Source of the DNA: JADGGM01 sp027307005
GTDB lineage: Bacteria; Gemmatimonadota; Gemmatimonadetes; Gemmatimonadales; Gemmatimonadaceae
Length of the DNA: 64,000 nucleotides
Direction: 5' to 3'
Assembly: GCA_035455745.1 (NCBI GenBank)
Contig: DATIEP010000064.1
Location: forward strand, 1-64,000
Positions 45,162-54,738 of this stretch are shown piece after piece. The stretch's first letter is position 1. Each line of letters begins with the position of its first letter. A program made the position numbers and the translations under genes. Under the pieces are notes generated by a model. The model did not search any database. It had not been told where the DNA came from and was given only the letters and a program-made list of their open reading frames with translations.

Positions 45162-45512
45162 ATGGAAGTGCAGATCTTCGGTACGCGCAAGTGCGCGGAC
45201 ACCCGAAAGGCGCAGCGGTTCTTTTCCGAACGTCGCGTGCGTGCGCACTTCGTGGATCTCGCCGAACGCCCGGCATCGCGCGGGGAGCTCATGCGGTTCG
45301 TCCAACGATTTGGTGTACCTGCGCTCGTGAACACAGACTCGCGGCGGTACTCGGATCTCGGACTTCGTTCCGCACGGCTCTCCGATGAGCGTTGGTTGGC
45401 TCTCCTGGTCGACGAGCCACTGGTGCTGCGCACTCCCCTCGTGCGCTGCCAGGGGCGGCTGACGGTCGGACTGGCGGAATCCGAGTGGGCGATGTGGGTC
45501 GCCGGTTCGTGA
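45162..45512 (+). CDS. ArsC/Spx-family thioredoxin-fold protein
   Basis: 116 residues. Starts MEVQIFGTRKCADTRKAQRF, a thioredoxin fold with a single Cys (CADT) in the ArsC/Spx position, then FVDLAERPASRGEL and LRTPLVRCQGRLTVGL near the C-terminus, as in ArsC-like proteins. Could be an arsenate-reductase-like or redox protein; the conserved Arg near the end (TPLVR) is present. A TATACT element at 45137-45142 is a possible -10. Followed by an ABC-F gene 22 bases later. Confidence 0.78.
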   Translation: MEVQIFGTRKCADTRKAQRFFSERRVRAHFVDLAERPASRGELMRFVQRFGVPALVNTDSRRYSDLGLRSARLSDERWLALLVDEPLVLRTPLVRCQGRLTVGLAESEWAMWVAGS

Positions 45513-45534
45513 CCGGACGACGCCGCGGTAGGCC

Positions 45535-47460
<1,926 letters not shown>

Positions 47461-47472
47461 CACCACCGCGCG

Positions 47473-48429
47473 TCAGAACTCCCCGATGAATCCGATTTCC
47501 GGCTCGAGGTGATATCCGTGCTGCTCCTGCACGCGTCGTTGGGCAGTGGCGATGACGGCGCGAACATCCGCGGCGGTCGCTCGGCCGAGGTTCACGATGA
47601 TGTTGGCATGGATCGTCGAGATCTGCGCGTCTCCGTGGCGAAAGCCTTTGAGCCCGCATTGATCGATGAGCCGGCCGGCGCCGACGCCTTCGATTTTCTT
47701 GAAGATCGACCCCGCGCTCGGAAACCAATCGAGCCATGGATGACGCGCGCCACGCCAGCTCAGATTGTCTTCCATCACGCGGCGCATCGCTGCCGGATCG
47801 CCTTGCGTTAGGCGCAGGGTCGCGGCGAGCACGATGTCACGCCGATGGTGGAACACGGTGTCGTCGTATCCGAAGTCGACGTACGACGCATCGACCGTTC
47901 GGCGCGCGCCGTCTTCCGCCAGAATCTCGCACGAATCGAACACCTCGGCGATGAACATCGTCCGGGCGCGCTCGGGCGCCGGCGACAGAAAGTGCAGATT
48001 CTGCCACACCGCTCCGCCTAACGTGCTCGGGATACCGACGTAGTGCTCGAGTCCCGACCAGCCGCGGCGCACGGCTTCCATGATCAAATCGCGCATCACC
48101 GTTCCGCTCCCGGCGGTGACGCGCCCGTCGTCCGACCACCGCGAGTGCGACGCTACGTTCCGGATGACCAGTCCGCGGAATCCCTTGTCGCCGACGAGGA
48201 TGTTGGCGCCGAGTCCGAGTACGAACCACGGGATACCGGTGTCGCGTGCCGCGCCCACCGCGCCCGCAAGCTCGTCCGCGCTCTGGGCTTCGACGAACAG
48301 GTCGGCCGGTCCGCCGATCTTGAACGTCGTGTACGGCGCGAGCGCGACGTTGGTGCGAATGCGTTCTGGCCCGATGAACGACGCCAGGCGGGCGGCGACG
48401 TCTGTGTGCGGCGTGGCGGCGGAGGTCAT
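47473..48429 (-). CDS. murB: UDP-N-acetylenolpyruvoylglucosamine reductase
   Basis: 318 residues. FAD-binding TTFKIGGPADLFVEA, VLGLGANILVGDKGFRG and the late SAGSIFKKIEG with GLKGFRHGDAQISTIHAN, which carry the catalytic Ser and substrate contacts. Reduces the enolpyruvyl group to lactyl in peptidoglycan precursor synthesis. The ATG at 48429 follows the HisIE-like gene by 48 bases on the same strand. It stands outside any mur cluster in this window. Confidence 0.94.
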   Translation of the reverse strand: MTSAATPHTDVAARLASFIGPERIRTNVALAPYTTFKIGGPADLFVEAQSADELAGAVGAARDTGIPWFVLGLGANILVGDKGFRGLVIRNVASHSRWSDDGRVTAGSGTVMRDLIMEAVRRGWSGLEHYVGIPSTLGGAVWQNLHFLSPAPERARTMFIAEVFDSCEILAEDGARRTVDASYVDFGYDDTVFHHRRDIVLAATLRLTQGDPAAMRRVMEDNLSWRGARHPWLDWFPSAGSIFKKIEGVGAGRLIDQCGLKGFRHGDAQISTIHANIIVNLGRATAADVRAVIATAQRRVQEQHGYHLEPEIGFIGEF

Positions 48430-48477
48430 CCCGAGATCAAGAAATCAGGGTGAGCATCGGATCGCCAGTCGTGCCCG

Positions 48478-49071
48478 TCAGCGTCCGTGCGCTTGCGGGT
48501 TCATCGGGCGGCCGATCGGCGCCGGCCGCTGGCCGAGCAGACGTTGCACGTCGGAGAGCGATCCGCCGGCCTCGCAGAGCGCACCGAGCGCGCGATACAC
48601 CAGTTCCGCGACTTCGGTGGTGGCAATGGTCACGTCCCGGCGGGCCGAATCGGTAATGGCGTCAACCGCGTCGTCGCCTAACTCTCGCAGCCGGCGGCGT
48701 GGCACCGCGCCCTCGGTCCCAATGCTCGCGCGCTCGGTGAGCGCGACGTTCTCGTCGTCTTCCGGGTGGGAGAAGCAGGAGGGCGCCCCCGTGTGGCATG
48801 CTGGGCCGGCCGGAACGACGCGCGCCAGCAACGCGTCACCATCGCAGTCGCAGGCCAGCGAGACGATGCGGTGACGCGGGCCGCCGGCGTTCGACCGCCA
48901 ACGGCCATCCAGCCGGACATGGCAATGGAGGTCGCCTGTGGCCAGCGTGTGCGCAATGGATTCGCGATCGGCGCGTCCCACCATGAGCACGAGGCCGCTC
49001 GCTGCATCCTGCGCAACCACCGATACGACGCCGTCATCCTGCGAAAAATTCAGCTGTGACAAGTCGAACAT
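48478..49071 (-). CDS. divergent HisI/HisE-like protein
   Basis: 197 residues with the two-domain layout of PR-AMP cyclohydrolase/PR-ATP pyrophosphatase. The zinc-site part is intact: CDCDGDALL, PAGPACHTG and SCF. But the stretch that in HisI reads SRxxxxLWxKGExSGN is HVRLDGRWRSNAGGPRH here, and the HisE signature GEExxE is GDDAVD, with YH changed to YR. The ATG at 49071 has GGAG upstream. It lies 74 bases after a HisA-like gene that is also degenerate. May be a true but diverged enzyme or a paralogue with a new substrate. Confidence 0.75.
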   Translation of the reverse strand: MFDLSQLNFSQDDGVVSVVAQDAASGLVLMVGRADRESIAHTLATGDLHCHVRLDGRWRSNAGGPRHRIVSLACDCDGDALLARVVPAGPACHTGAPSCFSHPEDDENVALTERASIGTEGAVPRRRLRELGDDAVDAITDSARRDVTIATTEVAELVYRALGALCEAGGSLSDVQRLLGQRPAPIGRPMNPQAHGR

Positions 49072-49145
49072 GGATCGCTCCGCGCGCATGGCGCGTGGCC
49101 GGTGTCTCGCCTAACGATTAGCCGCGGCCGGACTCGGGCGCCGCG

Positions 49146-49859
49146 TCAGGCCTGTGGAAACTCTTCGGCTAAGGTGCGCGCATCGAGGCGGCCCGCGGAC
49201 AATGCCCAACCGACGATCGTCGCCGACACGCCGCGCTCCTCCAGATCCCGCAGCTCCGACAGCGTCGTGATGCCTCCGGCCGCAATTACCGGATTCAACG
49301 ATACGTCAGTCAGATCCTCCATCAGAAACAAGTCGGTCCCGCGAACGTGCCGATGGCGCTGCGCAACAGTTACGATCACGGCGGCGAGCGGCAACTCGTT
49401 CCAATCATCGATCACGCTCAAGAAATCGCGCGCCATCACAGTTCGATCGCGCGTCACGACGTGTCGGTCGCGGACCAGGACACCCGGCGCAACCCGACCG
49501 GGAAACTGCGCCGCGGCATCCGCCAACCAGCCTCCGTCTTCGATCGCCTGGGCCCCGATCACGACACGGTCGGCGCTCGCTTGCAGAAGACGATCGATCT
49601 CCTCGAACGTGCGGACGTCGCCCCCGACTTGCACCGGAGCCTCGATGTTGTACAGCAGCGACGCGATGAGGCTCGCATTGTCGCCGCGTCCCGAGGCGGC
49701 GTCGAGATCGGTGATGTGCATGCGGCTGAATCCGAGTCCGGCCCATGAACGTGCGAGTGCAATCGCGTCTGCGGCATGCCCAGCGTCAACGTCGCGCGTG
49801 CCGGTGTCCGGACGCACGCTTGCGCCATCGCGAAGATTGAGCGCTGGAATGACGATCAC
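49146..49859 (-). CDS. divergent HisA-like TIM-barrel protein
   Basis: 237 residues, the length of HisA (ProFAR isomerase). Overall fold motifs are clear: APVQVGGDVRTFEEIDRLL, DRVVIGAQAIED, AAGGITTLSELRDL and SATIVGWAL, which bind the two phosphates. However, the first-strand catalytic Asp (PAIDLKDG in HisA) is Asn8 in PALNLRDG, the second catalytic Asp near 127-128 is Leu, and the TDISRDG loop is TVAQRHR. Starts at GTG 49859. Operon with the HisIE-like gene. Isomerase activity is doubtful. Confidence 0.78.
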   Translation of the reverse strand: MIVIPALNLRDGASVRPDTGTRDVDAGHAADAIALARSWAGLGFSRMHITDLDAASGRGDNASLIASLLYNIEAPVQVGGDVRTFEEIDRLLQASADRVVIGAQAIEDGGWLADAAAQFPGRVAPGVLVRDRHVVTRDRTVMARDFLSVIDDWNELPLAAVIVTVAQRHRHVRGTDLFLMEDLTDVSLNPVIAAGGITTLSELRDLEERGVSATIVGWALSAGRLDARTLAEEFPQA

Positions 49860-49984
49860 CGAGGCTCCCGTTGGGCCATGTCGCGCGGTGTTAGATCGTT
49901 AGTCGATCGGTATCGCGCACGGGACGACACCGGGAAACTACGAGGCATAGGCGCCCTGCGCAGGCCGCGACTGAGCTTGCGGTG

Positions 49985-50020
49985 AAAAAACGGCCCGACG
50001 CACTCGACGTGATCGGGCCG
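49985..50020 (-). terminator. Rho-independent terminator of the Cys-rich regulator gene
   Basis: CGGCCCGA (49991-49998) pairs with TCGGGCCG (50013-50020); the minus strand continues into six T (49990-49985), 35 bases after the regulator stop. Confidence 0.85.
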
Positions 50021-50054
50021 CATCGCGACCGGGCGAGTGACGCGCTCAGCCGGC

Positions 50055-50690
50055 TTACTGCGCGGCCACCTCGAAGCAGCACTGCGGCCGCTCGCCGTGG
50101 TCGCAACATTCGCGCACCGGCGAGCCCACCGCCTCACTCAGCAGCGCCTCGACCGAAGCGCAAACTTCAGGATGGCCGCGCACGGCGGCGCCGAGCGGAC
50201 AACCGTGCCCGCGAATCCGGAACGTTCCGTCGTGTTCCTCAACGGACGTGGCGCCTCCCAACTCCTCGAGAATTGCCGCAGCGCGTTCAACACGGTCGCG
50301 ATGCGAGCCCGACGCCCGGCTGCTCTCGGCTGCGAGTCGCTGGCCCACCGTGCGCATGATGCTTTCGAGCTCTGCCTGACTCATTCGCTCAGACAGCACG
50401 TCGACCAAGCGCGCGAACACGACGACGTAGGCGCGCGAAAGGAGCTGATTGGTTTCCTCGGTCACCCGATAGGTATTGGCCGGCTTCCCGACCGAACCGC
50501 GCTTGGGCTCATGCTGCTCGACGAGTCCATCGCGTTCGAGGGCTGCGAGATGAGCGCGAACGGCGTTGTCGGTGAGATGGAGATCGCGAGCGATCTGATC
50601 GACCGTGAGCGCTGCCCGTCTCAGGAGCCCGACAATACGCCCGCGGGTGCTGGCGTAAAACTTCCTGTTCCAACGAGTTACACTGTTCAT
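50055..50690 (-). CDS. winged-helix regulator with C-terminal Cys cluster (SufR-like)
   Basis: 211 residues. The N-terminal winged helix (about 12-70) has LTVDQIARDLHLTDNAVRAH and LERDGLVEQ with a wing RGSVGKPANTY. The C-terminal third holds CPLGAAVRGHPEVC (CX12C), then CC and a final CC pair, an arrangement like the Fe-S ligand set of SufR-type repressors. Start at 50690 with AAGGA upstream. Divergent from the DUF4142 gene; it may sense iron-sulfur or redox state and control the redox genes to its right. Ligand is inferred. Confidence 0.78.
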   Translation of the reverse strand: MNSVTRWNRKFYASTRGRIVGLLRRAALTVDQIARDLHLTDNAVRAHLAALERDGLVEQHEPKRGSVGKPANTYRVTEETNQLLSRAYVVVFARLVDVLSERMSQAELESIMRTVGQRLAAESSRASGSHRDRVERAAAILEELGGATSVEEHDGTFRIRGHGCPLGAAVRGHPEVCASVEALLSEAVGSPVRECCDHGERPQCCFEVAAQ

Positions 50691-50760
50691 TTCGGCAGTC
50701 CTTGTCGTGTGGGACAGGATAACAGATTGCACAACGAAATACAATATCTACACGATTTGA

Positions 50761-50789
50761 TTGACAAATTGTGATAACGCAGATCATCT
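50761..50789 (+). promoter_or_regulatory. possible promoter between the regulator and DUF4142 genes
   Basis: TTGACA at 50761-50766 is a perfect -35; the -10 at 50784-50789 (TCATCT) with 17-bp spacing is weak. The surrounding stretch is markedly A/T-rich and would also hold the divergent regulator promoter and its operator. Confidence 0.4.
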
Positions 50790-50858
50790 TCTTTGCACGA
50801 CATATCCGGGGGTGAGTGGGCTCCGGACCACAATCCAGCGCGAAAGAGGAGGAATGTC

Positions 50859-51428
50859 ATGCTGAAGATGGTATCCATTGCTGCAGTAGTGGGGCTCGCA
50901 TCCGCGTTCGCCATGCCGGCCACGCATATGCTGAAGGCCAATCTCAGTAACGCTGCGTCTTCGACCGCGAGCCAAGCGGCGCTCGACGACGCCACGATCG
51001 TCGCGATCTTCGACGAAGCGAACACGGCGGACATCGAAACGAGCGGCCTGGCCGCGAAGCGCGGCGCTAGCAAGGACGTCCGCGCTCTGGGCAAGCAGTT
51101 CGCGCACGACCACACCGCCGTTCGCCAGCAGGGCCGTGATCTCGCGAAGAAGCTCGGCGTGACGCCGACGCCGCCCAAGCCTGATCAGGGGAAAGAAGCC
51201 GCGGAGGCTGCGCTCAAGGATCTCGAATCGAAGCACGGCGCCGAATTCGACAAGGCGTATCTGGCTCATGAGGTCGCGTTCCATCAGCAGGTAATTGACG
51301 CGATCAACAATACGCTTCTGCCCGCCATAAAGAACGCCGACCTCAAAGCGTTCGTTCAAAAGGTCGTCCCGGCGTTCGAGGGGCATCTCGCGGCGGCCAA
51401 GAACCTGCAGCAGAAGCTGGGTCAGTGA
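50859..51428 (+). CDS. secreted DUF4142 protein
   Basis: 189 residues. A signal peptide (MLKMVSIAAVVGLASAFAMP) is followed by a four-helix ferritin-like DUF4142 domain: IFDEANTADIETSGLAAKRG, VRALGKQFAHDHTAVRQQG and YLAHEVAFHQQVIDAI, with conserved His residues. Strong ribosome site AGGAGGA before the ATG at 50859. Exported, often linked to stress. Divergent from the Cys-rich regulator, so possibly under its control. Confidence 0.87.
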   Translation: MLKMVSIAAVVGLASAFAMPATHMLKANLSNAASSTASQAALDDATIVAIFDEANTADIETSGLAAKRGASKDVRALGKQFAHDHTAVRQQGRDLAKKLGVTPTPPKPDQGKEAAEAALKDLESKHGAEFDKAYLAHEVAFHQQVIDAINNTLLPAIKNADLKAFVQKVVPAFEGHLAAAKNLQQKLGQ

Positions 51429-51512
51429 CGACAGGGCTCGCGGCTCGGCGACTTGAAGCGCGGTCCCGTTGCCAGTAACTCTGCGACCACACGTTCGAGA
51501 GTCTCCATCCCA

Positions 51513-53078
51513 ATGAGCAGCGAGCAGCAGCTGGCGGGACCCGATCTTACGTTAGGCGTTTCCCTCGCCGCGCTCGTCGATGGCGTGATGCTTCTCGGTC
51601 ACGCCAACGGCGAAGCGGTGTTGATCGTGCGGCGCCGCGATGAGGTGTTGGCCATGGGCGCGGTGTGCACGCATTACGGCGGACCGTTAGCAGAAGGACT
51701 GCTGGACGGCGACCACGTGCACTGTCCGTGGCATCACGCGTGCTTCAATCTGCGCACGGGTGAAGCTCTGGAAGCGCCGGCGCTCAATCCCGTCGCTTGC
51801 TGGCGGGTCGAGGTACGGGGCGAGAAGGCGTACGTCACTGAAAAAGTCGAACGCGAACCGCTCGCGCCGACCCCCAACCCGTCGCGGCGGAGCGGAAGCC
51901 GACCGGGACACATTGGAATCATCGGCGGCGGCGCCGCGGGCAATGCCGCGGCCGAAATGTTGAGGCGGGAAGGTTATGACGGGCGCATTACGGTGATCGA
52001 CGTCGATCGCGATTCGCCGTACGACCGGCCGAACCTCTCCAAGGATTACCTGGCAGGCAACGCCCCCGAAGAATGGATTCCACTGCGTCCGCCGGGCTTC
52101 GACGAGGCGCATGGTATCGATGTCGTGCGCGGACGCGTCGTCTCGTTCGATGCGAAGGACAAACGCGCAGCGCTCGAAGGCGGCGCCGAGCATCGGTTCG
52201 ATCGCGTGTTGCTTGCGACCGGTGCGAGTCCGATTGCGCTCCGGGTGCCTGGCGCGGATTCTCCACGCCTGCACTACCTGCGTTCGCTCGCCGACAGCCG
52301 CAGCATCGTTGCGTCGTCCGCGTCGGCCAAGCGCGCGATCGTGATTGGCGCGAGCTTCATTGGCCTCGAGGTCGCGGCGTCGTTGCGTGCGCGTGGACTC
52401 GAGGTGCACGTCGTCGCGCCGGAGGCAGTGCCGTTCGAAAAAATCCTCGGTGCTGAGTTAGGCAAATTCGTCAAGGCGCTGCACGAGGAGCACGGCGTCG
52501 TTTTTCATCTGCAGCACACGGCCGCTTCCATCACCGCGGACGGCATCGTGTTGGACGACGGCACCGCGCTTGGGGGGAACCTCATCGTGGCCGGGATCGG
52601 CGTTCGGCCTAACGTTGGACTCGCCGAATCGGCCGGCCTGAGCATGGATCGCGGGGTGGCGGTCAACGAGCGCCTCGAGACGAGCGCAGCCGGAGTGTTC
52701 GCAGCCGGCGACATCGCGCGCTGGCCCGATGCGTGGACGGGCGAGCGCATCCGTGTCGAGCACTGGGTGGCCGCTGAACGCCAGGGTCAGGCCGTCGCTC
52801 GCAACCTCCTCGGCGCCGGGGAACCTTTTCGGAGCCCGCCGTTTTTCTGGAGCGCCCACTACGACGTCACGATCGCGTACGTGGGACATGCATCGAGTTG
52901 GGATCGCATCGACGTGCACGGCTCTGTTGAGAAGCGCGATTGCGCCGTCGCCTATCAGAGCAAGGGGAAGACGTTGGCCGTTGCGAGCATTTTCCGTGAC
53001 GATGTGAGTCTCGGAGCCGAGGTCGCGATGGAGCGGGGAGACGGCGAGGCGCTTCAGTCCCTGCTAGCGAAGAAGTAG
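51513..53078 (+). CDS. Rieske-domain FAD-dependent pyridine nucleotide oxidoreductase
   Basis: 521 residues. The N-terminal Rieske domain (about 10-110) has CTHYGGPL (near 51) and CPWHHACF (near 72), the [2Fe-2S] ligands. Then a FAD-binding IGIIGGGAAGNAAAEML, NAD-binding AIVIGASFIGLEVAASL and the FAD C-terminal FAAGDIARWPDAW motif. This is the layout of apoptosis-inducing-factor-3-like or ferredoxin-reductase-like proteins. Probably reduces an unknown partner with NAD(P)H. The ATG at 51513 begins the Rieske domain. Confidence 0.9.
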   Translation: MSSEQQLAGPDLTLGVSLAALVDGVMLLGHANGEAVLIVRRRDEVLAMGAVCTHYGGPLAEGLLDGDHVHCPWHHACFNLRTGEALEAPALNPVACWRVEVRGEKAYVTEKVEREPLAPTPNPSRRSGSRPGHIGIIGGGAAGNAAAEMLRREGYDGRITVIDVDRDSPYDRPNLSKDYLAGNAPEEWIPLRPPGFDEAHGIDVVRGRVVSFDAKDKRAALEGGAEHRFDRVLLATGASPIALRVPGADSPRLHYLRSLADSRSIVASSASAKRAIVIGASFIGLEVAASLRARGLEVHVVAPEAVPFEKILGAELGKFVKALHEEHGVVFHLQHTAASITADGIVLDDGTALGGNLIVAGIGVRPNVGLAESAGLSMDRGVAVNERLETSAAGVFAAGDIARWPDAWTGERIRVEHWVAAERQGQAVARNLLGAGEPFRSPPFFWSAHYDVTIAYVGHASSWDRIDVHGSVEKRDCAVAYQSKGKTLAVASIFRDDVSLGAEVAMERGDGEALQSLLAKK

Positions 53079-53192
53079 GCGAGCAGCAGCGAGACTCGAA
53101 GCCGGCGAGGTGTCGGCTTTGAAGTTTGTTCAATGTTGAACGGTACGACCGCTTTCCCGTTTCTTCTTTTCACTCGCAGGCCCGGGGGTTTT

Positions 53193-53837
53193 ATGCGCGC
53201 TTCGATAGTGATCGTTCTCGCCTCGGTCGTTGCTGCCGGCTGTGGAGGTGGCGGTGGAGGCGGAGGTGTTGGACCGCAGCAGACGTTCACGAGTGTGCAG
53301 GTCCAGCCTGATACGCAAACGATCTTCGGCGCGCCTGGTACGACGACGCAGATGAGTGCCGTTCCACTCGATCAAGATGGTCACCAGATGGCCGGTCTGC
53401 CGGCCGCCACCTGGTCATCGAGCGACGCGACCATCGCGACAGTGAACGGCGGTGGTCTCGTGACCTCGGTTGCGCTCGGCGGACCTGTGACGATCTCCGC
53501 TTCGATCAGTTCGGGCGGTGTCACAAAGAATGGCTCGGGCAGCGTAACGGTCGCTGACTTCCCGACGACAGCGAGCGTCACAGCGACGACGGGTCAGCAG
53601 TTCACGCCTTCGACGGTCACCATCAAGGCAGGAGGGTCGGTGACATGGGTATTCCAGTCGTTGGCGCACACGGTCACATTCAACACACCGGCGCCGGCCG
53701 GAACGCCTGCTGACATCGGCACCGCGGCAGCCCCGGTATCCGGTCAGTCGATCAGCCGGACGTTCTCGACAGCCGGGACGTTCAATTACCACTGCTCGAT
53801 TCACCAGGGGATGACCGGCGTCGTCGTCGTCAAGTAA
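53193..53837 (+). CDS. lipoprotein with a Big-type and a cupredoxin domain
   Basis: 214 residues. Lipobox VVAAGC (Cys17), a glycine run, then a bacterial-Ig-like domain and a C-terminal plastocyanin-like copper domain (about 130-214) whose ligands appear as LAHTVTF, then YHCSIHQGM (Cys, His, Met). Start at 53193 with GGGGG upstream. Exported electron carrier by prediction. Shares its copper-site type with the next gene. Confidence 0.85.
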   Translation: MRASIVIVLASVVAAGCGGGGGGGGVGPQQTFTSVQVQPDTQTIFGAPGTTTQMSAVPLDQDGHQMAGLPAATWSSSDATIATVNGGGLVTSVALGGPVTISASISSGGVTKNGSGSVTVADFPTTASVTATTGQQFTPSTVTIKAGGSVTWVFQSLAHTVTFNTPAPAGTPADIGTAAAPVSGQSISRTFSTAGTFNYHCSIHQGMTGVVVVK

Positions 53838-53862
53838 GTCACGCGTCGTGTCGCCTTACGAA

Positions 53863-53892
53863 CGGGAGCGCCGTATCGGCGGCGCTCTCGTT
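53863..53892 (+). terminator. Rho-independent terminator after the first cupredoxin gene
   Basis: GAGCGCCG (53863-53870) pairs with CGGCGCTC (53877-53884) around a six-base loop, followed by T5 (53888-53892). Confidence 0.88.
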
Positions 53893-54061
53893 TTTGTTGC
53901 GGTGATGACTATTTCTCGTAGGAGCGCCGCGCGCGCACTACTCGAGCGCGTGCGGTTTGCCTTTCGTATTCCATGTGAATAAGTTCACAATGCTTCGCGT
54001 CAGGGGACCGAAGCAATCCCAGCAACTTTTTGCAATAGCTCGGCACTGGAGGCCTCAAGCA

Positions 54062-54598
54062 ATGCGGTTCATCGGACAAGTAGCGCTGATTACTGGCGCA
54101 TTCGTCCTTGGCGCGTGTGGCGGCGGCTCGAAGAACGCGGCATCGACCTCGGATAGCACGGCGGCGAGTGCGCCGCCGGCGAGCGAGAGCGCCGCGGCAC
54201 CGGCCGCTGCCCCGGCTGCAGGCGGCGCGTCGGCAACATCGGCGACGGCTGCGCCGATCACCGGTAAGACATGGGACGTGAAGATGATAGGTGACGACAA
54301 GGGCTATCGGTTTGAGCCGGCGACGCTCACGATCAAGGAAGGCGACGGCATCAAATTCACGATGGTGTCCGGCGGCCCGCACGATGTCGCCTTTGACTCG
54401 ACCACGATTCCAAGCGGAGCGACGGCGCAGCTGACGGCGAACATGCCGAATCAGATGGCGCCCCTGCAGAGTAACTTCCTCATGAATCCTGGCGAGAGCG
54501 AGACGATTTCGTTCGCCAAAGTGCCGAAGGGAACCTATCCATTCCATTGCATGCCCCACCTCGCGCTGGGCATGAAGGGATCGGTCACCGTGCAGTAA
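54062..54598 (+). CDS. cupredoxin (plastocyanin/azurin-like) lipoprotein
   Basis: 178 residues. Lipobox VLGAC (Cys19), then an Ala/Ser/Pro linker and a cupredoxin domain with TLTIKEGDGIKFTMVSGGPH (His ligand), MNPGESETISF and YPFHCMPHLALGM (Cys, His, Met ligands). The ATG at 54062 follows GGAGG by ten bases. Ends before a strong terminator. Together with the preceding copper lipoprotein it may carry electrons in the periplasm. Confidence 0.88.
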   Translation: MRFIGQVALITGAFVLGACGGGSKNAASTSDSTAASAPPASESAAAPAAAPAAGGASATSATAAPITGKTWDVKMIGDDKGYRFEPATLTIKEGDGIKFTMVSGGPHDVAFDSTTIPSGATAQLTANMPNQMAPLQSNFLMNPGESETISFAKVPKGTYPFHCMPHLALGMKGSVTVQ

Positions 54599-54626
54599 GT
54601 CGGCGTCCAGGCGAAGACGTCGCTGC

Positions 54627-54671
54627 AATGCGGGGGCGAGGGTGCCGGTCACTCTCGCCCCCGCATTAATT
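54627..54671 (+). terminator. Rho-independent terminator after the second cupredoxin gene
   Basis: A 14-bp perfect stem (54627-54640 with 54654-54667) and 13-base loop; the tail AATTTG is T-poor but present. Confidence 0.75.
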
Positions 54672-54738
54672 TGTCCCTCGATTACCCCGCCGTTTCACGC
54701 GCATCCCCGCCCCACTCTCATTCCTCCGTCTCTCGCGT

